Assembly (NCBI GenBank): GCA_947259725.1
Contig: CAMYNM010000003.1
Span: 62,001 to 126,000 of the forward strand
Length of the DNA stretch: 64,000 nt
DNA from: CALZIK01 sp945787635
Lineage (GTDB): Bacteria > Acidobacteriota > Thermoanaerobaculia > Multivoradales > JAHEKO01
Direction: 5' to 3'
The notes beneath the pieces are model-generated. The model worked only from the letters and a program-made list of their open reading frames with translations. It did no database searches and was not told where the DNA came from. A program made the position numbers and the translations under genes. Shown here piece after piece: positions 1 to 8,210 of this stretch. Positions within the stretch are counted from its first letter, which is position 1; every line of letters starts with the position of its first letter.

Positions 1-821
1 GGCCCTCTCACCGCCGCGCCGTAGAACCCCTCGGCGCCTTCCTTGCCGATGACCCGGCCACCGGTCGCGCGGATCAGCTCAGTGGTGAATCGGCCGGGAC
101 CGGCGACCATCTCGGGGTGGCTCGCCATAGCGTCCAATGCGGTTCCGACCTCGACGGCGATCTCGGCACCAGCGCGGCCGGCGACCGGATCCGCCAGGCA
201 AGCGTACAGCCGAGCGGCGTGCGCGAGCGGCAACCGAAACGACGGCAGGCCGCAGCCGTCGACGCCGATTTGAATCTCACGAGGCGCAATGCCGGCAAGG
301 CCGCCGATCAGCTCCAGCACGCGTTCCTGCAGCGGGTGGGTGGGCTGATGATAGCCGTCGAGCGGCAGCTCGAGCAGTCGGCATGCGAGCAGCTGGCCGA
401 TGTGATTGGCCGAGCAATTATTGTGCGCGCGCCGGGGGGAAAGGCCACTTTCTCGCAGCTCCTCCGCCGACGGCACCGAGAGCGGCGGGTGAGGGCCACA
501 CGCGAGATCCTCTTCGCGCAGACCGTTGCGTGAGAGAAGCTCGAGCACCTTGGCGACATGCTCGGCTGTACCCGCGTGGGACGAGCAGATCAGCGCGATC
601 TCCTCCGGCTCGAGCGCGTAGGCCTGCCGGCCACCCGCGCACAGCAAGGGCAACACCTGCACCGGCTTCGCGGCCGATCGCAAAAAGACCCGCCGCGAGG
701 GCTCACCGAGACCCGCAACCAGGTAGCCCTCCGGCGTCGCGATCGCCGCAACCCCGAAGTGAAGGTTCTCTGTCCATGAGCCCCGTAGGGAACACGCCAC
801 GGGTGCAAACTGGTCGGTCAC
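1..821 (-). CDS. L-asparaginase II family protein, C-terminus cut by window
   Basis: Member of the asparaginase II family (PF06089 type), expected to hydrolyse L-asparagine to aspartate and ammonia. The minus frame read from GTG at 821 stays open to the window edge (about 273 codons). It shows the family landmarks in order: a SAAKPVQ segment, ICSSHAGTAEH, a NNCSANH segment, GVDGCGLP, and near the edge GKEGAEGFYG. The start is GTG because an in-frame TAG lies at 852-854 and no ATG follows early in the frame. The gene follows the aconitase-like gene by about 30 bases, probably in one transcript. The 3' end is outside the window. The family is clear; the substrate is inferred. Confidence 0.82.
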   Translation of the reverse strand, partial: MTDQFAPVACSLRGSWTENLHFGVAAIATPEGYLVAGLGEPSRRVFLRSAAKPVQVLPLLCAGGRQAYALEPEEIALICSSHAGTAEHVAKVLELLSRNGLREEDLACGPHPPLSVPSAEELRESGLSPRRAHNNCSANHIGQLLACRLLELPLDGYHQPTHPLQERVLELIGGLAGIAPREIQIGVDGCGLPSFRLPLAHAARLYACLADPVAGRAGAEIAVEVGTALDAMASHPEMVAGPGRFTTELIRATGGRVIGKEGAEGFYGAAVRG

Positions 822-851
822 GGCAGCGTTTCGCTCTGAGCCGACGCGCAG

Positions 852-2837
852 CTAGGCGATCACCAGCTCGAACATGCCCGCACGGTAGGCGGTGATCTTG
901 CCGGTAAACGCGGAGGCCGCGACCGTGAGCGGCGAAGCCAGGTAGAGGCGTCCCGGACCGGATCGACCCTTGTAGTTTCGATTGATCGCCGAGACGGTGA
1001 CTTGATCCTCGCGGTCCGAAACTCCGGGACCGCAACCGATGCAGGCGCCGCAGCCCGGTTGAATGAGCCTCACCCCGGCCCGCTCGAAGGTCTCGATGAA
1101 GCCTTGTTGATGACAGAACTCCTCGACCTCGTGCGACCCGAACTGGATCAGGAACTGAACGCCGGGGGCAATCCGGTGCCCGCTGTCGACCGCTTCCTTG
1201 ACCACGCGATGGTAGAAGATCAGGTCGTCGATCTTGCCGGCGGTGCAGCTGCCGCCGTAGGCGATGTCGATCGGGACATCACCGAGCTCGTCGACAAATG
1301 CGCCGTTGGTGGGGTCCGAGGGGATCCCGACGTCGGGATTCCCCGGATGAGCGACCATCGGCCGCATGCGAGACAGGTCGATCGTATGGCGGCCGCCGTG
1401 ATAGTGAGCTTTCGGGTCCGGGCTGACCGAGGCTCGTTCAAGCTCTTCCCGGGTGAGCTCCGGCCGGTGGGCCAGAATCCAGTCGTAGGTTTTGTCGTCG
1501 GCCTCGACGATGGCGGTACGCGCCGAGCACTCGGTCGCCATGTTGGTCAGGGTGGCTCGCTCGTCCATCGACAGGCCGGCCAGCCCCGGGCCGCCGAACT
1601 CCATCACCCGCTTCAGGGTCTTTTGCGGCTTGGCGTACTCGAGCAGGATGTGGAGCATCAGGTCCTTGGCGGTCACTCCGGAGCGAAGCTCTCCCACGAG
1701 GTCGAACCGGATCGACTCCGGCACTTCCACGGAGGTGAATCCTGAGTGGATCAGGTTGGCGTACTCGGTGGCGCCCACCCCCCAGGTGAGCGCGTTGTTG
1801 CAGCCTCCCATGCAGGTGTGGCTGTCGGTCGCCTGGATGAACTGCCCGGGTGAGACCAGGCTTTCGCGGGCGACCTCGTGACAGATACCCGGCGAAACCC
1901 CGTCCTTGGCCGAGAAGTCCTGCACCGCGGAGTGGTCCTGAAAGACGTGCTGCAGCTCTCTCAACGTGTTGATCTTGCCGACAAAGGGCATCATCTTGGG
2001 CACCTCGTCGGCATAGATCAGGTGATCTTCGAAAACCGCAAAGCGCGCCGGAGCCTGAAGTGTGTACCCGTCTCCATACTCCTGCTGGAGAAAGTAGTGA
2101 ACCTGGGCTGTGGTGAACTCATGGGAGTAGCCGCCATCCACGGTCGCGACCAGGGCGTCGCCCGGCTTGACGTGCTTGACCTCGGGTAGCGATCGACTCG
2201 CGAGAATCTTCTCGCACATTGTCATTGGCCGGGCGTCGGTGGCGACCTTCGGGAGCTCGATCTCGCCCGCGGCCAGCGCCTTCGAGAATGCGAACAGCCC
2301 GCCCGAGCGCACCTTGAGTTGCGTGATCGGATCGTAGCCGGAGGTGAAGTCTTCGAGCGGCACGCCCGCTCCGGCTTCCAGGCGAAGGAGAATTTCGTGA
2401 TCGCCCATCAGCACGCCCTGGTTGATGTTGTTCGCCGCGTGAATCGGAGCGAAAGAAGCCGCGATGGCGATCCGGATACCGCACCACTTCTCGGCCTGGA
2501 CGGCGGTTTCCCGGGAGCTTCCAACCCCCTTGCGAAAACCCGAAACGATGACCTCGAAGTTGCCGTTCTTGAGCGCATCTCGCTCGAAAAGCCGTCCACC
2601 GTCGACGATCAGGCCGGCGTAGGCGTCGCGCGCGATGTCTTCCGGACGGTGCGAGAAACAGACCCAGGCCGGAGTCATTGCATCCGTGTTGATGTCGTCG
2701 AGAAGGTCTTCGACCGTCAGATGCGCCATCTCCAGGTCGAGCTCGCCGGCAAGCTGCCTTCGAATCAGCTCCGGATCCTTGGTCAGATAGAGAACCCGCT
2801 TGCCGGGGGTCAGTCGGACGATCTCTGGGGGCCTCAA
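852..2837 (-). CDS. Aconitase/3-isopropylmalate dehydratase family hydro-lyase, swivel domain first
   Basis: A 661-residue [4Fe-4S] hydro-lyase. Residues about 45-200 form a LeuD/swivel-type domain (DDINTDAMTP, GVGSSRETA, a SFAPIHAANNINQG stretch). Residues about 205-661 form the LeuC-like catalytic part. The cluster ligands are visible as Cys in YGGSCTAG and the pair in GCGACIGCG; a TDSHTCMGG segment and a C-terminal SPLTVAASAF motif are also present. The order small domain then large domain is the reverse of classical AcnA and resembles AcnB without its HEAT-like domain. Start is TTG, with a GGAG Shine-Dalgarno nine bases upstream. Substrate (citrate, isopropylmalate, homoaconitate or another) cannot be fixed from sequence. 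Confidence 0.8.
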   Translation of the reverse strand: MRPPEIVRLTPGKRVLYLTKDPELIRRQLAGELDLEMAHLTVEDLLDDINTDAMTPAWVCFSHRPEDIARDAYAGLIVDGGRLFERDALKNGNFEVIVSGFRKGVGSSRETAVQAEKWCGIRIAIAASFAPIHAANNINQGVLMGDHEILLRLEAGAGVPLEDFTSGYDPITQLKVRSGGLFAFSKALAAGEIELPKVATDARPMTMCEKILASRSLPEVKHVKPGDALVATVDGGYSHEFTTAQVHYFLQQEYGDGYTLQAPARFAVFEDHLIYADEVPKMMPFVGKINTLRELQHVFQDHSAVQDFSAKDGVSPGICHEVARESLVSPGQFIQATDSHTCMGGCNNALTWGVGATEYANLIHSGFTSVEVPESIRFDLVGELRSGVTAKDLMLHILLEYAKPQKTLKRVMEFGGPGLAGLSMDERATLTNMATECSARTAIVEADDKTYDWILAHRPELTREELERASVSPDPKAHYHGGRHTIDLSRMRPMVAHPGNPDVGIPSDPTNGAFVDELGDVPIDIAYGGSCTAGKIDDLIFYHRVVKEAVDSGHRIAPGVQFLIQFGSHEVEEFCHQQGFIETFERAGVRLIQPGCGACIGCGPGVSDREDQVTVSAINRNYKGRSGPGRLYLASPLTVAASAFTGKITAYRAGMFELVIA

Positions 2838-2938
2838 GGCGGGATTCTCCTCAAAGTCAGTCTATCGCGGTTGAGCCAACGCGATCAGGGACCTGACGAT
2901 GCGGGCGGGCGGGCGATCGACCCGCGCGCTTCGCACGG

Positions 2939-4627
2939 CTACAGCCGCTCCTCGACGGCCGCCATCACCGCGGCCTCGAGCTCTTCGATCCGGTCCTCGA
3001 TCTCCCGGCCGCGCTCGATCAAGGCATTCGCCCCGGCCTCGTCCGCGAGTTCGCTCGCGTTGATTTTGACGTTCAAGAACGCGCCGCGGGCGGCGGCCCG
3101 TGCGCACAGCGCGCCGACTCCGGCGTCCGAGACCGACGCCGGATTGCCGATCTTGGCCATTGCCTCGAGCACCGGCATCGACTCCAGGGCCTTTTCCATG
3201 ACTTCTAGCGGTACTTCCATCGCTCGGCGAGCGGCCTCCTGGATCGCGGCATCGCGCAGACGCCGTTCGGACTCGTCGCGCGCAGGCAGCCGGTGCGCGG
3301 CCATGACCGCGTTGAAACTCTCGGTGTCTTCGTCGATCAATCCGATCAAGGCATCGTAGATCGCCTTGCCCCGGGCGGCCCAGCCGGAGAACTCTTCCCA
3401 GCGATCGTCCCAACCGCGCTTGTGAGCGGAGAGGTTGGCGACCATGGTTCCCAGTGCCGCGCCCAGAGCACCGACCGCGGCCGATACCGATCCTCCTCCC
3501 GGGGCCGGAGACTCGGACGCGGTCTCTTGGGTGAACTCGGCGACCGACCGGTCAGCCAACTTGGCGGAGCCACCGAGGAGAGCGCGGAGCCGGTACTCGA
3601 TTATCTTTCGACCGGGCTCGAACGGCTTCAGGTCGTCGAGCCCGAGCGACTTGACCGCGATCTTGATGATCTCGCTGTCGGGCACGCCGGCGGATCGCTC
3701 CTGCTGGCGCAGGTAGTGGCGGCCGGCCTCGAGCATGACCTCGAGCGGCACCAGCCCGACGAGTTCCGAGCCGGTCACCCTGATACCCCTGTCTCGCGCG
3801 CGCCGGCGGACTTCGTCGAAGGCGACATGCACCGGCGTCACCTTGACATCGGTCAGGTTCATCGAGATCTGGGCGATTCCGTATTCCTCGATATACCAAC
3901 CGATCGCCTTGACCGCCTTGAGGCTGCCCGGGGAATAGACCGGATTGCCGTCGTCGTCGCGCACCACGGGTCCGGTCAGGGAATCGCCCTTTCTCTTCAC
4001 TCGACCGCGCTCGCGCACATCGAACGCGATCGCGTTTGCGCGGCGCGAGGACGTGGTGTTGAGGTTGACGTTATAGGCGACCAGGTAGTCTCGCGCTCCG
4101 ACGGCGGTGGCACCCGAGCGGGGATTGAACTTCGCCGGGCCGAAGTCCGGCTGCCAATCCGGGAGCGTCAACTTCTGCTCCAAGCCCTCGTACTCGCCGG
4201 AGCGTACGGTCGCCAGATTGCGCCGCGCTTTCGAGAAAGCCGCGTTCTCGTAGCAATAGACGGTCAGGCCGACCTCCTCACCGAGCCGCCCGGCCAGCTT
4301 GCGGGCCCACTCGACGGTTTCCTCCATCGTGATGCCGGCGACCGGTACCAACGGGCAGACGTCGAGCGCCCCGAAGCGGGGGTGCTCGCCCCGATGGCCC
4401 CGCATATCGATGAGCTCCGCGGCCGACCGGGCGGCTTCGACCGCCGCCTCGACCACCGCGGCCGGCTCACCGGCGAAGGTAACCACCGTCCGGTGAGTGG
4501 CTTTCCCCGGATCGACGTCGAGGAGCGCCACTCCGTCGACCCGCTCGACGGCGTCCGTGATCCTGCCGATCACTTCCGGGTCTCTGCCTTCACTGAAGTT
4601 GGGTACGCACTCGAGTATCTGTCGCAT
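2939..4627 (-). CDS. ftcD: Bifunctional glutamate formimidoyltransferase / formimidoyl-THF cyclodeaminase
   Basis: Fusion of the two enzymes that end the formiminoglutamate branch of histidine breakdown: transfer of the formimino group to tetrahydrofolate, then deamination to methenyl-THF. The N-terminal half carries ILECVPNFSEGRD, a GHRGEHPRFGALD segment and the domain-2 stretch around VTGSELVGLVPLE. The last 200 residues are the cyclodeaminase fold with APGGGSVSA. About 562 residues, similar to the animal FTCD fusion; many bacteria encode the parts separately. The frame extends upstream, but homology begins at MRQILEC, so ATG 4627 was chosen; GGAGAG lies six bases ahead. No other histidine-utilisation gene is in the window. 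Confidence 0.92.
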   Translation of the reverse strand: MRQILECVPNFSEGRDPEVIGRITDAVERVDGVALLDVDPGKATHRTVVTFAGEPAAVVEAAVEAARSAAELIDMRGHRGEHPRFGALDVCPLVPVAGITMEETVEWARKLAGRLGEEVGLTVYCYENAAFSKARRNLATVRSGEYEGLEQKLTLPDWQPDFGPAKFNPRSGATAVGARDYLVAYNVNLNTTSSRRANAIAFDVRERGRVKRKGDSLTGPVVRDDDGNPVYSPGSLKAVKAIGWYIEEYGIAQISMNLTDVKVTPVHVAFDEVRRRARDRGIRVTGSELVGLVPLEVMLEAGRHYLRQQERSAGVPDSEIIKIAVKSLGLDDLKPFEPGRKIIEYRLRALLGGSAKLADRSVAEFTQETASESPAPGGGSVSAAVGALGAALGTMVANLSAHKRGWDDRWEEFSGWAARGKAIYDALIGLIDEDTESFNAVMAAHRLPARDESERRLRDAAIQEAARRAMEVPLEVMEKALESMPVLEAMAKIGNPASVSDAGVGALCARAAARGAFLNVKINASELADEAGANALIERGREIEDRIEELEAAVMAAVEERL

Positions 4628-4658
4628 GAGGTTCTCTCCGATCCGGCAAGCGCCAGAG

Positions 4659-4667
4659 ATCGTAGCA
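4659..4667 (-). promoter_or_regulatory. Candidate extended -10 element for ftcD
   Basis: On the minus strand the sequence TGCTACGAT matches an extended -10 (TGnTANNNT) 31 bases upstream of the ftcD ATG. No good -35 hexamer is seen. It leaves room for a leader with the GGAGAG Shine-Dalgarno. Confidence 0.35.
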
Positions 4668-4676
4668 GGGACGAGG

Positions 4677-4682
4677 TAAAAT
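4677..4682 (+). promoter_or_regulatory. Candidate -10 box of a leaderless transcript (SRAP gene)
   Basis: TAAAAT ends ten bases before the ATG of the SRAP gene and no Shine-Dalgarno is present between them. A transcript started by this box would begin at or within a few bases of the start codon. One of eight such cases in the window. Confidence 0.4.
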
Positions 4683-4692
4683 CGTGCCATAC

Positions 4693-5367
4693 ATGTGCGG
4701 GCGCTACACCCTGACTTCACCCCGCGAGGTGGCGCAAGGATTCGATCTGAAGGTCGTGCCCGAGATCGGGCCCCGCTTCAACATCGCCCCGTCGCAGGAG
4801 TCGCTCATCGTTGTGGCCGCCGGCGAGGGAGCCGAAGCGAGATCCGCGATCTGGGGCTTTACTCTGCCGCCACGTGATTCTGGCGCCGCCGGCCGGCGGG
4901 TCATCAACGCCCGATCGGAAGACGTCGGGAAACGGCCACTCTTTCGGGAGAGCTTCACCGAGCGTCGCTGCCTGGTGCCCGCCGACGGTTTCTACGAGTG
5001 GACCCGGATCGGGCTGAGCCGGCAGCCCTACTACTTTTCGCTGCCGGATTCTTCGGTCTTCGGATTCGCCGGCCTCTGGAGTCCGGGTCCCGACGACCGG
5101 CCGGGCTACGTCATCATGACCACCGAGGCCAACGAGGTGGTGGCACCCATTCACGGCCGGATGCCCGTAATACTGCGGTCGCAGGACTACTCCTCGTGGC
5201 TGGCGAGCGGGGGCCTTCCGGACGATTCGGCCAGGAGAATATTGCGTCCCTGGCCCGCCGAGAAGCTGATCGCCACTCCGGTCGGCATGCGCGTCAACGA
5301 CCCGTCCACCGACGACGAAACCTGCGTGTTACCTCTACAAGGTCCGGTTGACCTCTTTACGTATTAA
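4693..5367 (+). CDS. yedK: SRAP-family abasic-site crosslinking protein (YedK/HMCES-like)
   Basis: SOS-response-associated peptidase family protein that shields abasic sites in single-stranded DNA by forming a thiazolidine link through Cys2. About 224 residues. The start is set at ATG 4693 because the catalytic Cys must be residue 2 after Met removal (MCGRYTL); an in-frame GTG nine bases earlier would bury it. Other expected residues are present: Asn72 in INARSE, Glu102 in DGFYEW and His154 in PIHGRMP, spaced like the E. coli YedK residues. Transcribed divergently from ftcD. No LexA-type operator was recognised. Identification is firm; the repair role is from family knowledge. Confidence 0.92.
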   Translation: MCGRYTLTSPREVAQGFDLKVVPEIGPRFNIAPSQESLIVVAAGEGAEARSAIWGFTLPPRDSGAAGRRVINARSEDVGKRPLFRESFTERRCLVPADGFYEWTRIGLSRQPYYFSLPDSSVFGFAGLWSPGPDDRPGYVIMTTEANEVVAPIHGRMPVILRSQDYSSWLASGGLPDDSARRILRPWPAEKLIATPVGMRVNDPSTDDETCVLPLQGPVDLFTY

Positions 5368-5376
5368 CTTTATGAT
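5348..5376 (+). promoter_or_regulatory. Canonical sigma-70 promoter for the OmpR-type regulator
   Basis: TTGACC (5348-5353), a 17-base spacer and TATGAT (5371-5376) make the best -35/-10 pair in the window. It sits in an unusually AT-rich stretch and overlaps the 3' end of the SRAP gene. Transcription would begin near 5383, giving a leader of roughly 45 bases before ATG 5428. Confidence 0.7.
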
Positions 5377-5391
5377 TATGTTCAAAGCAAC

Positions 5392-5407
5392 AACCAATGG
5401 AATGGTT
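5392..5407. promoter_or_regulatory. Inverted repeat in the leader of the regulator gene
   Basis: AACCA and TGGTT are separated by six bases just downstream of the predicted transcription start. This is a plausible operator, possibly for autoregulation by the downstream regulator, but only five base pairs per arm. Confidence 0.25.
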
Positions 5408-5427
5408 CTTCGTTCCGGGGGCACGCC

Positions 5428-6174
5428 ATGCAAGACAATCCTCTAGAGCAGCCGAAAGAGCGCAAACGGCGCATCCTCGCGATCGATGACGATCCGGAGG
5501 TCTTGGAGCTGATCACAGCGACCTTCGAGGAGGCTGGCTACGAGGTCATGACGGCAGAGACCGCCGAGATGGCGCTCAACCTCATGAACGACGAGGGCCT
5601 GCCGCATGTGGCGATCATCGACATCCGGCTCCCCGGGCTGGACGGGCTGTCGCTATGCCAGCGGATTCACGACATCAGCGACGTACCGGTGATCATGCTG
5701 ACCGTGGTCGACGACGAAGACACGGTTGTCAAGACCATCGAAAAGTACGCCGAGGATTACATGATCAAGCCCTTCAATCCGGCCGAGCTGACGGCCCGGG
5801 TAGGCCGGATCCTCAAGCGGATCGGCGATTTCTCCTACACGATGCAGGCGATGATCCAGATCGACGAGAACCTCTCGGTCGATTTCGTGCGGCAGAAAGC
5901 GATCATCAATGGCCGGCCGCTGGCGCTCACGCCGACCGAGACCAAGTTGCTCTACATCCTGATGCAGAATGCCGGTAAGACGGTCCTGACCAGCTACATC
6001 CTCGCCCGGGTGTGGCCGAGCCAGAGTGCCGACGAAAACACTCTCCGGGTCCATATCCATCGCCTCCGCCAGAAGATCGAGGTGGCGCCGAGCCGACCTC
6101 GATACATCGTCACCGAGCGCGGGGCGGGCTACAGTTTTCTCTCTCCGGCGGACGCCCTTTCGGGCGCCCCCTAG
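5428..6174 (+). CDS. OmpR/PhoB-type two-component response regulator
   Basis: A 248-residue regulator. The receiver domain (about residues 15-130) has the acidic pair Asp20-Asp21, the phosphoacceptor Asp65 in IIDIRLPG, Thr92 in MLTV and Lys114 in IKPFNP. The winged-helix DNA-binding domain (about 145-240) contains LTPTETKLLYIL and a recognition-helix region ending VTERGAGYSF. It reads from its own strong promoter and a GGGGG Shine-Dalgarno, and is not followed by a histidine kinase. It converges on the receiver/Hpt pair. The partner kinase and target genes are unknown from this window. Confidence 0.92.
   Translation: MQDNPLEQPKERKRRILAIDDDPEVLELITATFEEAGYEVMTAETAEMALNLMNDEGLPHVAIIDIRLPGLDGLSLCQRIHDISDVPVIMLTVVDDEDTVVKTIEKYAEDYMIKPFNPAELTARVGRILKRIGDFSYTMQAMIQIDENLSVDFVRQKAIINGRPLALTPTETKLLYILMQNAGKTVLTSYILARVWPSQSADENTLRVHIHRLRQKIEVAPSRPRYIVTERGAGYSFLSPADALSGAP
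6153..6166. terminator. Short hairpin at the convergent end of two regulator genes
   Basis: CGCCC-TTTC-GGGCG overlaps the last codons of the OmpR-type gene, just before the convergent receiver gene. No T-run follows on either strand, so termination is only a possibility. Confidence 0.2.
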
Positions 6175-6188
6175 GAGGGCCATGCGAG

Positions 6189-6563
6189 TCAGGCCTCGCC
6201 GGCCGCGAGCAGCCCGGCGACGACGGCGACCAGCTTGTCCGGCTCGAGGATCGGCTTCGAGATGTACTGATCGAATCCGGCCGCCAGGAACCGTTCGCGA
6301 TCGCCCACCATGGCGTGCGCGGTCAGAGCGACCACGGGCAGGTCACGCAGGTTCTCATTCTTGCGGATCATGGCGAGGACCTCGGTACCGTCCATCTCCG
6401 GCAATGAGATATCCAGCAAGATGACGTCCGGTGGGTCCGCGGGCATCGCGTCCAGAGCCTCCTGGCCCGACGCGAACTCGGTCAGTTCGTAGTGGTCCTC
6501 CAGGATGGCCCGCACCAGCAAGCGGTTATCCGGGTTGTCCTCGATGACGGCGACTCGCTTCAC
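6189..6563 (-). CDS. Single-domain CheY-like receiver protein
   Basis: A 124-residue protein that is only a receiver domain. Glu8-Asp9 form the acidic pocket, Asp51 in LLDISLPEMDG is the phosphoacceptor, Thr81 in VALTAHAM and Lys103 in ISKPI complete the site. The TAHAM and SKPI signatures are typical of receivers attached to or working with hybrid kinases. It begins four bases after the Hpt gene, so the two are surely co-expressed. No kinase or output domain is adjacent. It may shuttle phosphate with the upstream Hpt protein. Confidence 0.9.
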   Translation of the reverse strand: MKRVAVIEDNPDNRLLVRAILEDHYELTEFASGQEALDAMPADPPDVILLDISLPEMDGTEVLAMIRKNENLRDLPVVALTAHAMVGDRERFLAAGFDQYISKPILEPDKLVAVVAGLLAAGEA

Positions 6564-6567
6564 GAGC

Positions 6568-6912
6568 TCATTCTCCGGTGAGCCTCCGCATGCTCAGCAG
6601 CGCGGCGCGGGCGTGCTCCTCGAGGCTCGGCAGGGCGGATTCCAGGGCCTCGGTCTCCTCCCGCTCCGCCAGGCGCTCGAGAACGGCGGCCCGCTCGGCC
6701 AGCTCGATGGCGCCCAGGGTCACCGAGCTCGACCGCAGGGAGTGAATCGCGAGAGCCGCTCGAGGCCAGTCTCCGGCCACGATGCCACGGCGAATCTCCT
6801 CCAAGCGCACCGGCGTGTGCTCGAGAAAGAGCCGCGCTAGCCTGCCGAGCAGGTCGTCGCCCCCTATTCTTCGAATCTGAGCCAACGTCTTGGCGTCCAG
6901 CTCCACCTTCAC
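6568..6912 (-). CDS. Histidine phosphotransfer (Hpt) protein
   Basis: A 114-residue all-helical protein whose centre reads AIHSLRSSSVTLGA, the Hpt signature around the phosphorylated histidine (His57), followed by a helix rich in Glu and Leu. Such proteins relay phosphate between receivers. It stands directly upstream of the single receiver gene on the same strand, and the neighbouring OmpR-type regulator lies on the other side. The pair would need a hybrid kinase encoded elsewhere. Confidence 0.85.
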   Translation of the reverse strand: MKVELDAKTLAQIRRIGGDDLLGRLARLFLEHTPVRLEEIRRGIVAGDWPRAALAIHSLRSSSVTLGAIELAERAAVLERLAEREETEALESALPSLEEHARAALLSMRRLTGE

Positions 6913-6927
6913 ACCGCTTCTCTTTCA

Positions 6928-8187
6928 CTAGTTCAGATACGACAACATGTCCCGCACCGATGCCGCCTCGGGATGATCCGGCGCCAGCTCCAGGAACTTC
7001 TGGAGCTTCGCCTTGGCCTCACTGTTTTTTCCTGAGCTAGCGTAGCAGAGCCCGAGTTGATAGTAGACCTGGGGATTGCTCGGATCCAAGGCCATGGACG
7101 TCTCAACAGCCTTGGTCGCCTCGGCAACCGCACCGTTGTTGTAGAAGTTGGTGCCGTCACGCAGGAACAGCTCGGCGGCCGCCTCGGGACTGTTGCTCTT
7201 GATCTCGGTGAACGCGGCTTCCGCCGACGCGGAGTCGCCAAGCTCCTCATAGCTCATGAAGCGCACGACGTTCGCCCGGGCGTTGCCTGGGTCGTGTTCG
7301 AGATAGGCCTCCGCCTTGTCGATCGCGGCCTGCCATTTCTCGCCGGCAAAAAAGATCTGGGCCAGCGGCAGGAGCGCCTGATACAGCTCGGGATTGACCT
7401 CGAGTGCCCGCGAAAACCCTCGCTCGGCGAGAGCGTAGTCATGGTTCTTGGTCGCTGCGACCGCTTGGTTGAAAATCCGCGCGGCAACGGCGGGGCCCGA
7501 ATCGAGCGCGAGCAACTGCTCGAGCACCTGATTCGCCTGTTCGGTGTCGCCAGCTCCCCAGACCGAGTCATAGAGCATCTGCAGGCCGACGGGATCGTCG
7601 GGTTTGACTGCCAAGAAGCCCTCCGCCGCACCCCGCGCGTCACTCCATTGCTCAGTCTCGAGATAGAGCCGCGCTAGCGCGGCGTAGGCAAGATCGAACT
7701 CCGGGTTGGCCTCGACCGCGGCACGAAAATGCCCAATCGCAGCATCGCTGTCTCCGGCGTTGTAGGCCACCGCGCCCTCGTTGTACGCCTTGGTGGCCTT
7801 GTCCGTGGCTTCGAGTGCCTGCAGTTGCTCGGCCTGCTCTGAAACCTCATCCACGGTGAGCAGCACCCAGCTCACATCCATCACAGTGCTGGGGTCGAAC
7901 TTGAACGGCTCTTCGACCGGCTTGTACCCCGGTTTTTCCATTCGGATGAGGTACGTCCGGCTCGCATCGGTGACGGTGAGACTGAACTTGCCGTTCTTCT
8001 TGGTCGCGGTGCTCTTTTCGTAGTCGAAGTCGACGGCCTTAACCGTGATCGCTACGTCACCGAGCGGGTTCCCGGCGCTGTCAGCCACCTGTCCCTTCAT
8101 TCTCCCAGCCGCCGCGGTGGCAGCCGAGACCGCCGCGCCCAACAGAAGGCACCAGCACGCAAAGGTCTGTAATCTCGATCTCATCAT
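6928..8187 (-). CDS. Exported TPR protein with an N-terminal carboxypeptidase-regulatory-like domain
   Basis: About 419 residues. A signal peptide (RLQTFACWCLLLGAAVSA, cut near AAAG) is followed by a beta-sandwich of the carboxypeptidase-regulatory type (MKGQVADSAGNPLGDVAITV, up to about residue 100), a short helical linker and six or so TPR units to the C-terminus. The first domain of this kind often occurs in outer-surface or periplasmic proteins. Two ATGs (8187, 8184) follow a GAGG Shine-Dalgarno; either may be used. It lies 23 bases after the peptidase gene, suggesting co-expression. Probably a periplasmic protein-interaction scaffold; function unknown. Confidence 0.7.
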   Translation of the reverse strand: MMRSRLQTFACWCLLLGAAVSAATAAAGRMKGQVADSAGNPLGDVAITVKAVDFDYEKSTATKKNGKFSLTVTDASRTYLIRMEKPGYKPVEEPFKFDPSTVMDVSWVLLTVDEVSEQAEQLQALEATDKATKAYNEGAVAYNAGDSDAAIGHFRAAVEANPEFDLAYAALARLYLETEQWSDARGAAEGFLAVKPDDPVGLQMLYDSVWGAGDTEQANQVLEQLLALDSGPAVAARIFNQAVAATKNHDYALAERGFSRALEVNPELYQALLPLAQIFFAGEKWQAAIDKAEAYLEHDPGNARANVVRFMSYEELGDSASAEAAFTEIKSNSPEAAAELFLRDGTNFYNNGAVAEATKAVETSMALDPSNPQVYYQLGLCYASSGKNSEAKAKLQKFLELAPDHPEAASVRDMLSYLN

Positions 8188-8210
8188 CGCTTCCTCACTT
8201 GAATGTAGTT

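Noticed and set aside
2319..4714. Long open frames on the plus strand opposite the aconitase-like and ftcD genes
   Set aside because: High GC content keeps antisense frames open. They lack homology and ribosome sites, and the minus-strand genes have clear motifs.
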